Numbered from the stretch's first letter, positions 11,309 through 23,310 are shown. The stretch: 64,000 bases of DNA from Branchiostoma lanceolatum (GCF_035083965.1 NC_089722.1:27302642-27366641); one strand, 5' to 3'. A program made the numbers and translations. The notes: generated from the letters alone by a model not told the origin.

Positions 11309-12336
11309 TTATGAGAGCAAGACACTTCCTTCCCCAAAAGCTCACTCTACCGGACGACCGCCTCTTGATGTGCAACATAGTAGCTATGGCGGTACTTGTT
11401 GCATAAACTGTGGCCGGAACCCCATCGCTATGAAAACAAAACGCATACAATAATCACTCTAATCATCTATTGAGGTCCAATGCGGTCCGGATGATTCAAA
11501 GTATAATAGTCTACCAACTATTGATGAATGCTTGTCCAATGAAACATGCAAAAATGTGGTATCCGTTACCCAAACCACCGCTGAGCGCGTCTGCGCACAA
11601 TGACGAAAAGTGAAGAAATATGACAGCAACCAATTCAACGAGAAGGGTGGCAGCTACCGTATACTAGTTATAACGTTATCACAAGTAGCAAAATCATCGT
11701 GTTATGTTGTTTTTTGCTGGCCTTGTGTGAATTTGTTTAACGAATTTCTTACGTAAGACCAAGACTGAGTGAATACAGATCTGTCAGAAATCCTTTCATA
11801 AGATGTTGTTGACCTGAATACTGCGTCATCGGAGAATTCCGACTAATCATCTCAAACCAACCATGCCCCAAGCTGTTTCTAACACATCTATAGATATACA
11901 GCCATTCAGTGATATGTACTCGGTCAATGTACCCTGTTTGGTTTGGATAGTAAGTAGGTGAGGATTTGGCATGAAATTTGCACAGATTTTCATCATTAGA
12001 TATCTACATTTCATCATTTCATCTCGACTGTCGGCGAAACAAACATTTCTTCCTAGTACTTGCTTTCTAGTACAATTGTCGGCAGGTACATCCTAATGTT
12101 TCTTTAAATGTCTTGTTCTGAATACGACTTATTTTGGCACGACGTACATGAGTTAAGCTATATCTTAATGTTTTTTGCTCTATATTTTCTTCTTAATTGT
12201 CATTTTTAGTACACTGTAAGGGATAAGAAGACGCTCACACAGATATTCAAGTATTTCACATCAAGAAGTCGGTGAGTTTTAAGTTTCTTCTTATCCACAT
12301 TTGTCGTATTAATATTACATGTAGTATTACACGAAT

Positions 12337-12633
12337 GGGGTTGTGTGGCGTAACGGCAGAACTCTGAACCAAGTGGTCCCGGGTTCGAATCCTGCCATGT
12401 CACCGATCTTGTGCCCTTGGGAAAAGGAACTATACACGGCCTTCCTCACTTCACGCAGGTAAAAATGAGTACCTATTCTTCGATTAAGAACGTCCCTTGG
12501 ATAGGACGTTAGATGGAGGTCCCGTGTTTGGGGAGAGCCACACCTCTGGCATGTTAAAGAACCCACCACACCTTTCGAAAAAGAGTAACGATTCCCCGTT
12601 GTGCGACTGTCCAAATCCTTCTGTCTGAGTTTG
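12337..12633 (+). mobile_element. tRNA-derived SINE (unit 2 copy)
   Basis: The same SINE as 8944-9240, with identical A and B boxes and only a few substitutions, duplicated with the surrounding segment rather than inserted independently. Confidence 0.8.
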
Positions 12634-13463
12634 TGATTCACTACAAATCCCCCGGACGGAGGCCTGGTGAACCTATGCCTCGTACCATACGGTGATTTAC
12701 ATCATTCACTCGGACGGGAGACCTGTTGATTTTTGAGATATAACTGTCTTATGGTACCGGTGTCATTTGTGTACGTACAAATCATATCTGCATATTTTGA
12801 TTGCTGTCACTCATTTTCATGAGTTTTGTACGAAAAAAAAATCAACATAATCCAGTATCATATCTTAACTGTTTTAAGTTCATTTACTAGATGAGTATTC
12901 GTCGGTTTCAGGGTTTGATCAGAAACATGAATGTAGCAGATTTGTAGACAACACTATAATACAATATGTACCGCCATCAGTAACGAGTGAATGAGATACA
13001 ACTTAAAATGCTTAAGAGGGCACAATAGCTCCAACAGCTGATGATAAACTTGTGGGAACGACGTTCACTCAAACACTTTTAACATGCTTTTTAAGATAGA
13101 AATTTCATGGTATATGAGGACATCAATACTTGGCGTTTAATTATCGTTTATTCTACAGTCTTTGAGAGTCTTTGAGTGTCAATAGATGGACAAGTATAAC
13201 AAATGGATCTTGACGATATCATTGATCATATATTTCGGTTGAGCGTTCACCTATGACTAGTCACCAGCATCATTTATCGGTATCTGCAGCCGAAGAAACG
13301 CCCTGCAGTCCTTTTTAGATTGATATTACCATTATCGACAAGGTAGGGTAGTACAGCCTGAACACATCCTCTTCTAACTCATCCTGAAAAGCTAATCTGC
13401 CACTTGCCTCTTTAACAATAACAACTCTACTCCTTTTTAGTTTTACCCCCTTGGCAGTCATTA

Positions 13464-13697
13464 TACCAACATTACACTGCATTAGGACGGCGCTCTCACC
13501 GCGCGCTCTAGATCTGCAACCTAAAATTTAACCGAGGGATCAAAACATTTCATGGATAAAAACACATTTTTACGCTTTGTTATTTTCTCAGGCATGCTTT
13601 AGCATTTTGCATGATATTGTGAAATCAAGGATTAGACTAAATCTGATTAAGGTCGCAGCGAGAGCGCAGCGCGATGGCCGTCAGGTGGAATGGGGCC
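13464..13697. mobile_element. Small Harbinger-like MITE, 234 bp
   Basis: Flanked by TTA (13461-13463 and 13698-13700). Left end TACCAACATTACACTGCATT then GGACGGCGCTCTCACCGC; right end GGTCGCAGCGAGAGCGCAGC...GTGGAATGGGGCC. The arms are imperfect inverted repeats. The AT-rich core (13545-13650) matches the cores of the elements at 30967 and 49516, although the arms differ. Confidence 0.75.
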
Positions 13698-14102
13698 TTA
13701 TGAGAGCAAGACACTTCCTTCCCCAAAAGCTCACTCTACCGGACAACCGCCTCTTGATGTGCAACATAGTAGCTATGGCGGTACTTGTTGCATAAACTGT
13801 GGCCGGAACCCCATCGCTATGAAAACAAAACGCATACAATAATCACTCTAATCATCTATTGAGGTCCAATGCGGTCCGGGTGATTCAAAGCATAATAGTC
13901 GATCAACTATTGATGAATTCTTGTCCAAAGAAACATGCAAAAATGCAGTATCCGTTACCCAAGCCACCGCTGAACGCGTCTGCGCACAATGACGAAAAGT
14001 GAAGAAACATGACAGCAACCAATTCAACGAGAAGCTGCAGTATACTAGTTATAAGCAACGTTATCACAAGTAGCAAAATCATCGTGTTATGTTGTTTTTT
14101 TG

Positions 14103-14613
14103 CTGGTCTTATGTTAATTAGTTTAACGAATTTCTTTCGTAAGACCAAGACTGAGTGAATACAGATCTGTCAGAAATCCTTTCATAAGATGTTGTTGACC
14201 TGAATACTGCGCCATCGGACAATTCCCACTAATCATCCCTAACCAACCATGCGGCAAACTGCTTTTGACACATCTATAGATAGACAGCCATTCATCAGTG
14301 ATATACTCGGACAATGAACTCTGTTTAGTTTGGATAGTAAGTAGGTGAGGATTTGGCATGAAATTTGCACATATTTTCATCATTAGATATCTACATTTCA
14401 TCATTTCATCTCGACTGTCGGCGAGGCAAGCATTTCTTTCTAATACTTGATTTCTAGTACAATTGTCGGCAGGTACATCCTAATTTTTTTTTTTCAAATG
14501 TGTTGATCTGAATACGCGTTAATTCGGCACGACGTACATGAGTTAAGTTATATCTCAATGTTTTGTGTCATATATATTTTTCTTAACTATAATTTTTGGT
14601 ACACTGTACGGGG
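14103..14613. repeat. Tandem unit 3 (partial, more diverged)
   Basis: Matches the first ~500 bases of units 1 and 2 (TTTAACGAATTTCTTTCGTAAGACC onward) with more substitutions and small indels, and stops matching after GGTACACTGTA near 14608. It lacks the SINE and MITEs. It may be the ancestral single copy. Confidence 0.75.
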
Positions 14614-15872
14614 TTTATGACCAAATTTTGTGACATATTCATAACACTTTATGTTTTTTTCAATACACATCTTTTCGGTTTAGTGTACTGGAGATAGCCG
14701 AATGGTTTTTGACTGATATCAAACACGTAGACAGTTTTAGATTATTAGTTGTTTTCGTACGCGAAAATTATCACCAAGCACTAACAAATATGTTTTTTTG
14801 GTACGACTGTTTTTTGTACGACTGTTCTTTTTTTCATAAACAAGCGCCACAAAACAACACAAACATACAAAAAGTACGGAGGTCTCTAGCCTGGCATGAT
14901 ATTTAACTCTGCCAAATGACATTGGGCAGCACTCTGATTGATTTAGACTCGGCGATACGACTAAAAGTTCACAAATCACACACAGTAATGGAATAAATCT
15001 GATCGTGAAAGAGTGACTTCAGATTAGATTACTGCTAGCTCTGTCGGCTATCTCTTCAAATGACGTGTTTGGACACCATACTACTGGCAATGCTGCCAGG
15101 CACCTGTCAGAACTACGTACATGTATCTCTTTGAAGTACATGATATAAAATACAACCTTTCCACTGTTGACGTGATAATCAGATATACCGAAAAACGACG
15201 CTGTCAGCAGTCATCGTAGGAGTCGCGCTCTCACAACCCTGTCGAGGCTCGGAGATTCATGAATGTTAAATAACGTTTATCAACGTAGTGCTACCAATCA
15301 TCGTCGAATTTGTTCAAAACGTCATTTGCCTTAAAGCCGCCGATACAAGTACGTTCTTGGATTCAGAAAAATATCATCAGCCGAACCAGAACACTCTTCT
15401 CTGGTCTTTTCTATGGCTTTAAAAATAAGTACTAGACATCGTACATTTTTCTGTTTATCAAATATACATGTGCTTTTACAAAGTTTATAAGTACAGTTCT
15501 AGTATGATGTTTGAAATATCGTTATCAGCGTCAGTTTTATATATTGTTAAACTGAATTTGTTCTATCACTTTTGCCAAAATTTAAAAGGAAATGAAAAAG
15601 GAAATCCCTACCTACCGATCGGATCTTTTTAAGGATCGAAGTTAGAACCCCATTTTTTCCTCGGCCTTATTGATTATTAGGAGAAAGATACCCCTTCAAT
15701 ACTAGCATTGAGTCCACCCTTGTAAGTTTTTGTACGCTTCCAAAGCCTTTGTAGCTTTTGTACGCTTCTACGCTAGACCAGAGGAAGCTTAAGTGGACTA
15801 CAACTAACAAGGTTGGACTCCAGGCTACTTCAATACAACAATAACAACAATGCTTCACTCTTAAAATTTCAG
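14614..15872. other. Upstream region of GPCR gene 1
   Basis: No coding exon is seen. It includes a duplicated GTACGACTGTT motif (14802-14826) and presumably the promoter and any 5' non-coding exon of the receptor gene. The splice acceptor TTAAAATTTCAG ends at 15872. Confidence 0.5.
15144..15150 (+). promoter_or_regulatory. Possible TATA box for GPCR gene 1
   Basis: TATAAAA within CATGATATAAAATACAACC lies about 0.8 kb upstream of the coding start, on the correct strand. A non-coding first exon would have to follow. This rests on the motif only. Confidence 0.2.
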
Positions 15873-15959
15873 ATGCAAGTGTACGATACTCCAAAGAGAC
15901 GACATCCAGAGAGAGAGGCCCCTGCCACATCCCGCAAGGATCGAAGGAACATTCCTTGA
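15873..15959 (+). CDS. Upstream ORF (28 codons) in the leader of GPCR gene 1
   Basis: If the acceptor ending at 15872 is used, the exon begins with ATG (15873-15875). This opens a 28-codon frame that ends at TGA 15957-15959, only 3 bases before the receptor start at 15963. Such placement would be expected to lower translation from the main start or force reinitiation. The paralogous gene has no ATG in the matching leader. The peptide has no recognisable features. Whether the acceptor is used is an inference from its sequence. Confidence 0.35.
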   Translation: MQVYDTPKRRHPEREAPATSRKDRRNIP

Positions 15960-15962
15960 AAA

Positions 15963-18900
15963 ATGGAGAACGAAGCCACCCCACCCAACACGACGGACAA
16001 TGACACATGGACTTCCGGGCATTTCATCTTCGACAAATACAAGCAAAGCACGGCCGCCATCGTGCTCTTCGTCCTCGCGTATCTGTCCATCTTCCTGCTG
16101 TGCGTGGTGGGGAACGTGCTGGTCATAGTCGTGGTGGTTCTGAACAGAAACATGCGGACAGTCACGAACTTCTTCATCACCAATCTGGCCGTGGCCGATC
16201 TGCTGGTCGGAGTCTTCTGCTTACCGTTCAACCTGGTGGACAGCATGATGACAAGTAAGATTTTTGCAACTTTTTCTCTGAATATTACTAGAAATATGAA
16301 CATGTATGTTGATTCCTGAATACATATCTTAATCATGTTGTTGATTCATAGGAGGAATGACCAGCTGACATTTCAGTAACTCCTTAGCTATCCGGGGTCT
16401 GAATAGACAATTTGCTCTATTACCCGTACTCGTCCGTTCAGGACCCTTGAAAGGCAACTGAGGAATTACCAAAATACTATTTAGTCGGTGTTTAAGAAAC
16501 CTCATTTTTCTATGTTAAACCTTCTTTGGGGATGCCAAACGGATGCTTTAGTGTGCTAAAGGTTTATGACTATGGACATAGATCTAGAGTTTGGTCGCTT
16601 ATCTAGAAGTGAGCTTACTACAGTTTGTTCTGAGGCACTGGTGTTGAAGAACAGCACTGTTAAAATACCCTCCTTCAGCAGCCTCTGCATCCTCGCTCGG
16701 CAAACCCTCCCGGCATCAGCCGCCTGCTCTTTTGGACCGAAGTTCTGGGTATTGGTGACGTCACTAACAGTTACTCATGAATGATTAATGAGCTAGCCTT
16801 ATTTGGCAGAAACAGCCGTTAGCTGCTCATAGATAATTAATGAGCTGGCTTTATTTGGCACAAAGAGCCATTAGTTTGTTCTGGACCCAAAGTAGCGATT
16901 ATATCACGTAACCTGATTGGCTGATTGTTTCCCCGCGACCTTTGAGGATTTTCACAAGTCGAGCTTGTGGCAATCCTCTGATTGGCTGAAAGCTTTTTGC
17001 TGGTGACGTCGCCAATACCCAGAACCTCGGTCCAAAAGAGCAGGGTTGATGCCGGGAGGGCTTTTTGAGCGAGGATGCAGCCCTGCTGAAGGAGGGTGTG
17101 TTAAAATGAGCCCACTGGTAGAAAGGTAATCATGAAAAACCAGACAATATCATGAGCTTGGCCGGTTCTATCGGTTACATTTTGTTGATTCGCAAAAGAG
17201 ATAACAAATTTCACATTTTTCGTTTCATCCATTGGATGTAGGTAATCACTGCATTAATATTGATAACGTCTCCTGTTTTCTCCTCTCCTTTAAAAACTTC
17301 TATCTTCATATCTCATATTTTAGGTACGTAGAACCATGGATTACGAAATATTAGCCAACTTAAAGAACCATAAAATTACATTCATGGTCCCATGACCTTT
17401 TACATAATTAATAGACAAGCGCTGCTTTGAACCCCCGTCGCCATATATAATTTGGCGGGGCATTTTAATGCAGTAGGCCAGTTCGAATCGAGATTATGGT
17501 CACTTAGCTTTTATCTGTAGCTTAAAAATAGGTATTTAGGGAGGACGATATTCAAATTACAATTTCTAACACAAAGAATTGGACTTTTCAACCACAGAAC
17601 AACAGTCTTTGTCAATGTAAGGGCCCTATCCATATTAGAATATAGACAATCATGAAGACTGTTGTATCATGGCATAAAGCATCATAACGGTTTCTATTAT
17701 ATGAGTAATGGGATAAATATTGTATTTCGTGCTGAATTTCTACACGACACCGCAATATCTAGTTTCCCGTAACAATAAAAATTGGTTATTACGAATTTTC
17801 AACGACCACTGTCACCTTCTTCAGGATCAATAATGACCAATCACTTCCGAACGGAAACTCGCGACTTTAATGACATGTGTCTTTACGCATACATGACGTC
17901 ATCAATCGGTCAAACGTGCCAGGAAGTTAACAACGCCCACTGTCTCTGTTTAGTGATGGCTGGAGTGTCCCGAGCCTCCTTTATACTTCCAAGCAAATTT
18001 GACTGATTGTGACGTCACGTATCCGTAAAGACAGGTGGCAATAAAGTCACGTGTCTGTAACTCTCGCGAGTTTACGTTCGGAAGTGATTGGTCATTGATC
18101 CTGAAGAAGGCGGCAGTGGTCGATAAAAATTTGATCCGTGAATACCTTAGTGTTGAAAGAAAGTTTAGCATTGTATTACGATTACTACCAACACAGATGA
18201 GTTTCCATGGTGATGAAAATTAGATGTTAGTCCACTGAATTCTCAGTCAATAACTTATTCCTCTTCTCAGGTTGGCCATTCGGTGACACCATGTGCAAGG
18301 TGTTCCTCGCTGTCCAGGTGCTGTCCCAGTCTGCCTCCGTCTTCACACTCGTCGCCATTGCCGTAGACAGGTAAGCAGCGGTCGTCGCCACACTGATAAA
18401 CGAACACATGTACACACAATGATAATCTCTGAACAGTGAATGCAGAATTGTTGATATAACTTCCTTGCAGTTTTTGCTAGATATCTTGCTGTACTCTATG
18501 TGCTGAGAACATTGGTAGCTATCGTTATCATGCAACGACAAATACTGCTGCCTCCACCCCACACAAATGCACAAGTGTAAAAGCAGGTATTTGCACACAC
18601 CTTGCTAACGATCATTTTAGCTCACTGTGGAAACCAATGACGGTACAGAGACAACCGTAACTTGTCATCCAGTTTACCGTGAGTAGGTCAGACTGTCTTC
18701 CGGGTAGAAGTAGCTTTCCGCCGCCGGTGCAATCTTTGGCACCCGGTAGGAGTTAAACGCGATTAATTAGGGCCAATTAACCACGGCTCCTATCGCGTAA
18801 AACAACCGTCGGGTGCAAAAGATTATCCAGGCGGTAGAGAGCTTCGTCTGCCCCGAAGAAAGATTGGCCGAAGATAGCCTGGCCTAACGACGATAGACTG

Positions 18901-20010
18901 AACGCCAGGTTAGGGCAAACGATGCAATGGCTTTACGGGTAGAGTGATCGTTGTGTATGTGGGTCCGACTTTCTAAAACGGTATATACTGCTTTATCTGC
19001 TGAGCACTCCAAATAAGGAAAAGCATGAATAAGCTCAGCAGAAAAAGCAGTATATATGGAATTATGGAAATTGTATAGTGTTTTTGTGTTCATTCTACGT
19101 AACGATTACCACTACATGTAGTTCTAAAATCTTAAACATCTTTGGCGTAATAAAGAACTAAATCATGTCCACACGCAATACATTTCATTGAATAAGATAT
19201 GTTTATGATGTATGTACGGTTCAAACAGCTCTCATACTCATAATGTGTCTGCACATATTTCCCTTCAGATATTACGCCGTTGTCCACCCCACCAGGCCAC
19301 GTTTCACCAAGACTGCGATGATGTACATCCTCGCCACCGTGTGGATCGTGGCGGCCGCTACATCTGCTCCCCAGGGCCTCGTCTTAACCAGCGTCACCTA
19401 CGAAGGTCTTCACACGGCAGACGGGCAACAACTGACCGCCTGTGAGGAGGTTTGGCCCGGTGACTACTATAAAATTGGTTACTCACTGGGCCTCTTTGCC
19501 ATGTGCTATGTTTCCCCATTGCTTACCATTGTAGTCCTGTACATAAAGATAGGCTTGAAGGTTTGGAACAGGACGAAGCCGGGACATAACACAAATAGTA
19601 CGGAGCAAACTAAAGGGGCCTCCGCGTCGTACAGTTCCCAGTCAGACACAGTTACCATCCACAGGGTCGCAACGTCACAACCTAGCTCTGCGGAAACACA
19701 GAAGAAACTCCATGTCATCAAAATGTTGTTAGTTGTTGTAGTAGTGTTTTCTCTATCCTGGCTCCCCCTCTACATCCTAACGATTGTTTCTGCATTGGCA
19801 GAGTTAACCGACGACATGGCCATTGTGCTGTATTATTATATTTTCCCGGTTGTACATTGGATGGCATTTTTCAACTGTGGGGTAAACCCAATCATATATG
19901 GATATTACAATGAAAACTTCCGGAAAGGATTTAACAAACTCGTCAGGTCTTCACCCTGTCTGAGCCACCTTATTTTCAAAAGTAGAAAAGACGAGCATGC
20001 TGATTCGTAG
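15963..20010 (+). CDS. Neuropeptide FF receptor-like GPCR, gene 1 (3 coding exons, 377 aa)
   Basis: Coding exons are 15963-16254, 18271-18370 and 19269-20010. Introns are GT-AG with phases 1 and 2, and the summed length (1134 nt) is an exact codon multiple. The product is a class A rhodopsin-family receptor of the plasma membrane. It has N-linked sites in the short N-terminus (NTT, NDT), TM1 with the GN motif (N51), TM2 LAVAD (D79), and the TM3 cysteine C106 pairing with C189 in loop 2. It also has DRY (130-132), TM4 W156, TM6 SWLP in place of CWLP, and TM7 NPIIY (337-341) followed by NENFR. SWLPLY and NP-IYG-NENFR resemble neuropeptide FF/RFamide-type receptors, which couple peptide binding to G proteins; the exact ligand is an inference. 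A paralogue lies at 29345-33511. A relative such as a QRFP or NPY-type receptor is the main alternative. Confidence 0.88.
16668..17099. mobile_element. Foldback element with long TIRs and 9-bp TSD (Mutator-like), intron 1 of gene 1
   Basis: Arms of about 100 bases are inverted copies: CCCTCCTTCAGCAG... at the left, ...CTGCTGAAGGAGGGTGT at the right. The flanks GTTAAAATA (16659-16667) and GTTAAAATG (17100-17108) form a 9-bp target duplication. The core (about 16780-16990: ATTAATGAGCTAGCCTTATTTGGC, GATTGGCTGAAAGCT) matches the core of the element at 26256-26638, but the arms do not. Long TIRs with a 9-bp duplication suggest the Mutator type. No transposase. Confidence 0.75.
17783..18145. mobile_element. 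Foldback element, intron 1 of gene 1
   Basis: Two arms of about 120 bases are inverted copies: CTTCTTCAGGATCAATAATG, ACCAATCACTTCCGAACG and TGTCTTTACG at the left, with their complements at 18010-18130. The open frames on the two strands (17782-18006 plus, 18171-17950 minus) are mirror images produced by the inverted repeat, not genes. The exact ends and target duplication are unclear. Confidence 0.75.
18690..18865. repeat. Imperfect inverted repeat, intron 2 of gene 1
   Basis: GGTGCAATCTTTGGCACCCG near 18726 pairs with CGGGTGCAAAAGATTATCC near 18810, and outer blocks also pair (TAGAAGTAGCTTTCCGCC with GGCGGTAGAGAGCTTCGTC). It is probably a MITE. Confidence 0.5.
18977..19055. repeat. Hairpin MITE, intron 2 of gene 1
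   Basis: TATATACTGCTTTATCTGCT followed by GAGC is inverted as GCTC then AGCAGAAAAAGCAGTATATA, with about 30 bases between the arms. This is a compact foldback unit. Confidence 0.6.
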
Positions 20011-20055
20011 CATCTATATTAACTCAGAGATAATATGAACCTTTCTCTCACAAGA

Positions 20056-20147
20056 CACCCTCCTGGGCAGGCTTGAATTGCTCGGCAACATACCTCCGTT
20101 CTGGGAGGCTTTGTTGCCGAGCGATTCAAGACTGCTAAAGGAGGGTG
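20056..20147. mobile_element. Short foldback element in the 3' UTR of gene 1
   Basis: CACCCTCCTGGGCAGGCTTG...GCTCGGCAACA is inverted as TGTTGCCGAGCGATTCAAG...AGGAGGGTG. The flanks TCACAAGA (20048-20055) and TTACAAGA (20148-20155) look like an 8-bp target duplication with one mismatch. The outermost CACCCTCCT is shared with the elements at 16668 and 26256. It starts 46 bases after the receptor stop codon, so it would be transcribed as a hairpin. Confidence 0.65.
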
Positions 20148-20521
20148 TTACAAGAGAATTCAGACTAAATCTCATACCATTTTTAGGATGCCTGACCCAA
20201 TCGTGCAATTCAGTTGACAAGCGCAAGTCATGGCCCGCAATGGTACCATGGAAGCTGTTAGAAGCTGGTATCGTCCCCCGTCTTTATTGAGTGCAGGTGG
20301 GTGCTGATGTCATATTCAGGATCATATGCCCACCGGGCTTTTCTCGACCCAAACAAGGTACGACACTGACTTGGGTCATTTTCTTTCGTCACGTAATGTC
20401 ACATGATCATGACCTGAGTGATTGGGTTCGTCGTCTTGAAGAAGGACAGAAATCTGGCTGAAAATCTGAATTCTCTTTCGTCATTACCTTAATTTCCATC
20501 CCTTTATGCAAGATTACGGGT

Positions 20522-20880
20522 CATCGTGTGGTGTAATGACTAGAGCGCTTGGCCCAGAATCAAGACGTTCTGGGTTCAAACCCCTGACATGCCCCGATGT
20601 CGTGTCCTTTGGAATGCACTCAGGTGAAAATGAGTACTTGGCTTCAGCCAGGGACATCCCTGTGATATGATTATAAATGGAGGGCCCATGTAAATATGAT
20701 TATAAATGGAGGTCCCATGTAAATATGATTATAAATGGAGGTCCCATGTATGTATGTAGTAGACCTTACGAAAGTCGCTGTGCTTTTGTTGTGTCAATAA
20801 AGATCTGTAAACGTGAAAGAACCAACCACACTTATCGAAAGGAATGGCGGGTCCTTGCCTGTCACAGTTGAGTCGCTCAT
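20522..20880 (+). mobile_element. tRNA-derived SINE with an internal 28-bp triplication
   Basis: The head begins CATCGTGTGGTGTAATGACTAG and has a perfect B box GGTTCAAACCC. Body blocks are shared with the 8944 SINE (CAGGTGAAAATGAGTACTTGG, GAACCAACCACACTTATCG). Three tandem copies of a TATGATTATAAATGGAGGTC-type unit lie at about 20666-20750. Confidence 0.75.
20796..20801 (+). terminator. Candidate poly(A) signal for GPCR gene 1
   Basis: AATAAA at 20796-20801; a second lies at 20969-20974. These are the first plus-strand AATAAA hexamers after the stop at 20010. The first falls within the SINE, so the SINE may supply the 3' end. Confidence 0.35.
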
Positions 20881-23310
20881 AACCTTACAGTCCTTTGGCC
20901 GCACCTAGACATACACTGTCGTATTGAGGTTACCACAACACTAGCTGAAAGGCTGATATTACACAGTCAATAAAGACCTGAGATTTAGCCCCATCAATTG
21001 TATCTCCTTGCAATTCAGCCCCTGGCTGCGAAGAGGAGTAGTCCGCCCACCCAATAACAAACAAGCGGTGCTGAACTTTCATGACAGAGTATTCAAAATG
21101 CCCTGTGTTGAAGAATCATATCCTTCTACTTATTCGATCAAATACATTGTACATGTATTAGACATACCCTTGTTCCTTATTCAGTGCATTGTTACGGATG
21201 TTTCCCACGACGTTCACTTCAAAAGTGGTTGCGGATTTGATCTACTTGTATTGCAGTCTACGATTGTATTGCAGTCATTAATATGTGCATGTATTTTATA
21301 TTGGTATATTGCTTTTATCGAAATATTACAACAATTCAAGCTGCGCAAAACCTCTTAAGGCTTTAACGGTTAAAAGCTTGTTGCGATGTAAACTGTTAGG
21401 AAGTTTCTTAAGTTATGGCACAAACTATACAGGAAGTTCGCTGGTGTGAATTGTTTTCTGATGGTAGCTGGGCTAAATGTATATTTCACCTTTTATTTGA
21501 AAAGGATTTCGATATTCATGTTGTTAAACTGTGTTTGAATTGACTCAATAATTGCTGAACCATGCAGATATCGTTTTATCTTAACAGTGAACAAATAGCT
21601 TAGACAACTGCCTTCGCATAAAGGTGGGCTTATGTGTTCAAGAATCAAGAATATAATGTTAGTTGTACCCCAGTACACAAGTTGTACCCCAGTACATAAG
21701 AATGTTTAGACGCAAGGGGATCACAGTATTTGACTTGTAATGTTGCTAAATATTGCAACATTTATAAGGAATGTAGAGGCAAGAGTTATATTTCTTGCCG
21801 GACATGTGCAGAAACATTGAAAGATGTGCATTCAGATCCGCCTGAAAAAAATCTGTCGTTCTGTTTTTAGATATCACTTATTCCATGACATTTTTGTAGA
21901 TGATTTTGCTTAGTATTTTCCAAATGATTTCAACCTTTATGACTATAATGTATTTCTCTTTCATTATAGAAAAAAAGGTCCTCATTTGCATAAATCAGTT
22001 GATCATCTTTCCACCCAAATAACAGTATGACAATCTTAGCAAAGAAGGCTATTTTATAATTTCATCATCAATTATGCAAATGAGGCCCTTATTTGCAAAA
22101 TCTATATTCAGTTATGTTCACCTCCACAGCGGAATACAACGGGTTAATGCAACTTCCTAATTGAATATTTAAATTAGATACAGATTTGCATGATAACCAT
22201 TTATCACATTGTAACAAGCATCACTTAAGCTATCTACATAGTACCAAAAATCAACCCCACTTCGATTTTATCATTCATTATGCATACGGCTCGCGTATTT
22301 TGGCCAAGCAGACCGGCCGCGGGTCACCCCTACTCATCACGGGGGTGCCGGCTGTACGCCCCCCTCCGATAGGACGACGCGACTCTTTTCTAGGCCCGGG
22401 CGCGAACTCGGGCCGTTGGCTGAACGGAATTTGAACCAGATGTGAGGAGAAGCAGGATTGTACTTTATATAGACGTCCATAAGTGGTGAGCATACCCATA
22501 TAACCAATCCTTCTGGATTGCATATAGTTTAGAACTGGTTGTAAGTTACGAATGGTAATTCATTCGACAAGTACGTAGACACCATCAAGTTCTCTTAATG
22601 ACAATATGTACATATTTCGTGTCAACTTAATAAAGATGCTGCGAGAAGTCACGTTTAAAATCATTTGGATCATTTTGTATTTCGATCTGTGGTATCTACA
22701 AACCATTATGTTTCCTAAAAGGAAAAAAAAGTTTTCTTGTTAATTTCGTTCGGCCAGCCAGAATAAGAAAAAAAGGTCAGATATCTCGATGAAAAAAGAC
22801 TGTAGACATTGTTTTGCGCTTTTGTTTTGCGTGTGCTTGCTTGTGCGTTTGCGTGCGTGTATGTTTGTGCGTCCGGATGCTTAAAGTCAGCACAACTGAA
22901 GAACGTCTAGATGGATTGAAATGATATTTGGTATGTGGGTAGGTGTGAGGAGAAAGGTCAATTTTGGGCCCCCTGGTATGTGTCACTAGAACTGCAATGG
23001 CGTATTTGTCAAAATCTTCCAATGAGAATAACTGAAGAAAGGAACAACAGATTTTCATGTTATTTACTATGCAGGTAGCTTAAACAGAGATGTACACAAT
23101 GTATTGCAAATTATGCAAATTGGGACTTGATTTGCATAAGTAATGAGGAAAATCTATATGTCCATTGTAGGTATGCTATGACAGCTGGCACGTGTTTGGT
23201 TCGAAACTGGGACAATATTTCCCCAGGGGCCCGACAGCTGGTGGTCAAACCAAAAGGGATATACAACCAAAACCTGTATACCGGGGTACTTTTTATTTTT
23301 TATTTGGATA
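20881..23310. other. Intergenic stretch between the receptor genes
   Basis: No supported gene. A 116-codon frame at 21008-21358 (plus) has no motif. A GC-rich block at 22297-22425 stands out from its AT-rich surroundings. ATTTGCAT/ATGCAAAT octamers recur (about 21983, 22075, 23115, 23133). Confidence 0.45.

Larger units (their letters stand above)
8331..11721. repeat. Tandem unit 1 of a triplicated segment
   Basis: The sequence from GGCCTTGTGTGAATTTG (8333) onward is repeated almost identically from 11722 and in part again from 14103. Unit 1 contains a SINE (8944-9240), the 958-bp MITE at 10107-11064 that unit 2 lacks, and a small MITE (11068-11308). Without the large MITE, units 1 and 2 are both about 2.4 kb. 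By eye they differ at only a few per cent of positions, so the duplication is recent. No gene is present. Confidence 0.85.
11722..14102. repeat. Tandem unit 2 of the triplicated segment
   Basis: A near copy of unit 1 that lacks the 958-bp MITE. It contains a SINE (12337-12633) and a small MITE (13464-13697). It ends in GTGTTATGTTGTTTTTTTGC, as unit 1 does, directly before unit 3. No gene. Confidence 0.85.

Noticed and set aside
15869..16336. 155-codon minus-strand frame over GPCR exon 1
   Set aside because: A shadow of the receptor exon; a similar shadow occurs at 29311-29715.
21008..21358. 116-codon frame downstream of GPCR gene 1
   Set aside because: No recognisable domain; AT-rich intergenic setting; the length is within chance for this much DNA.
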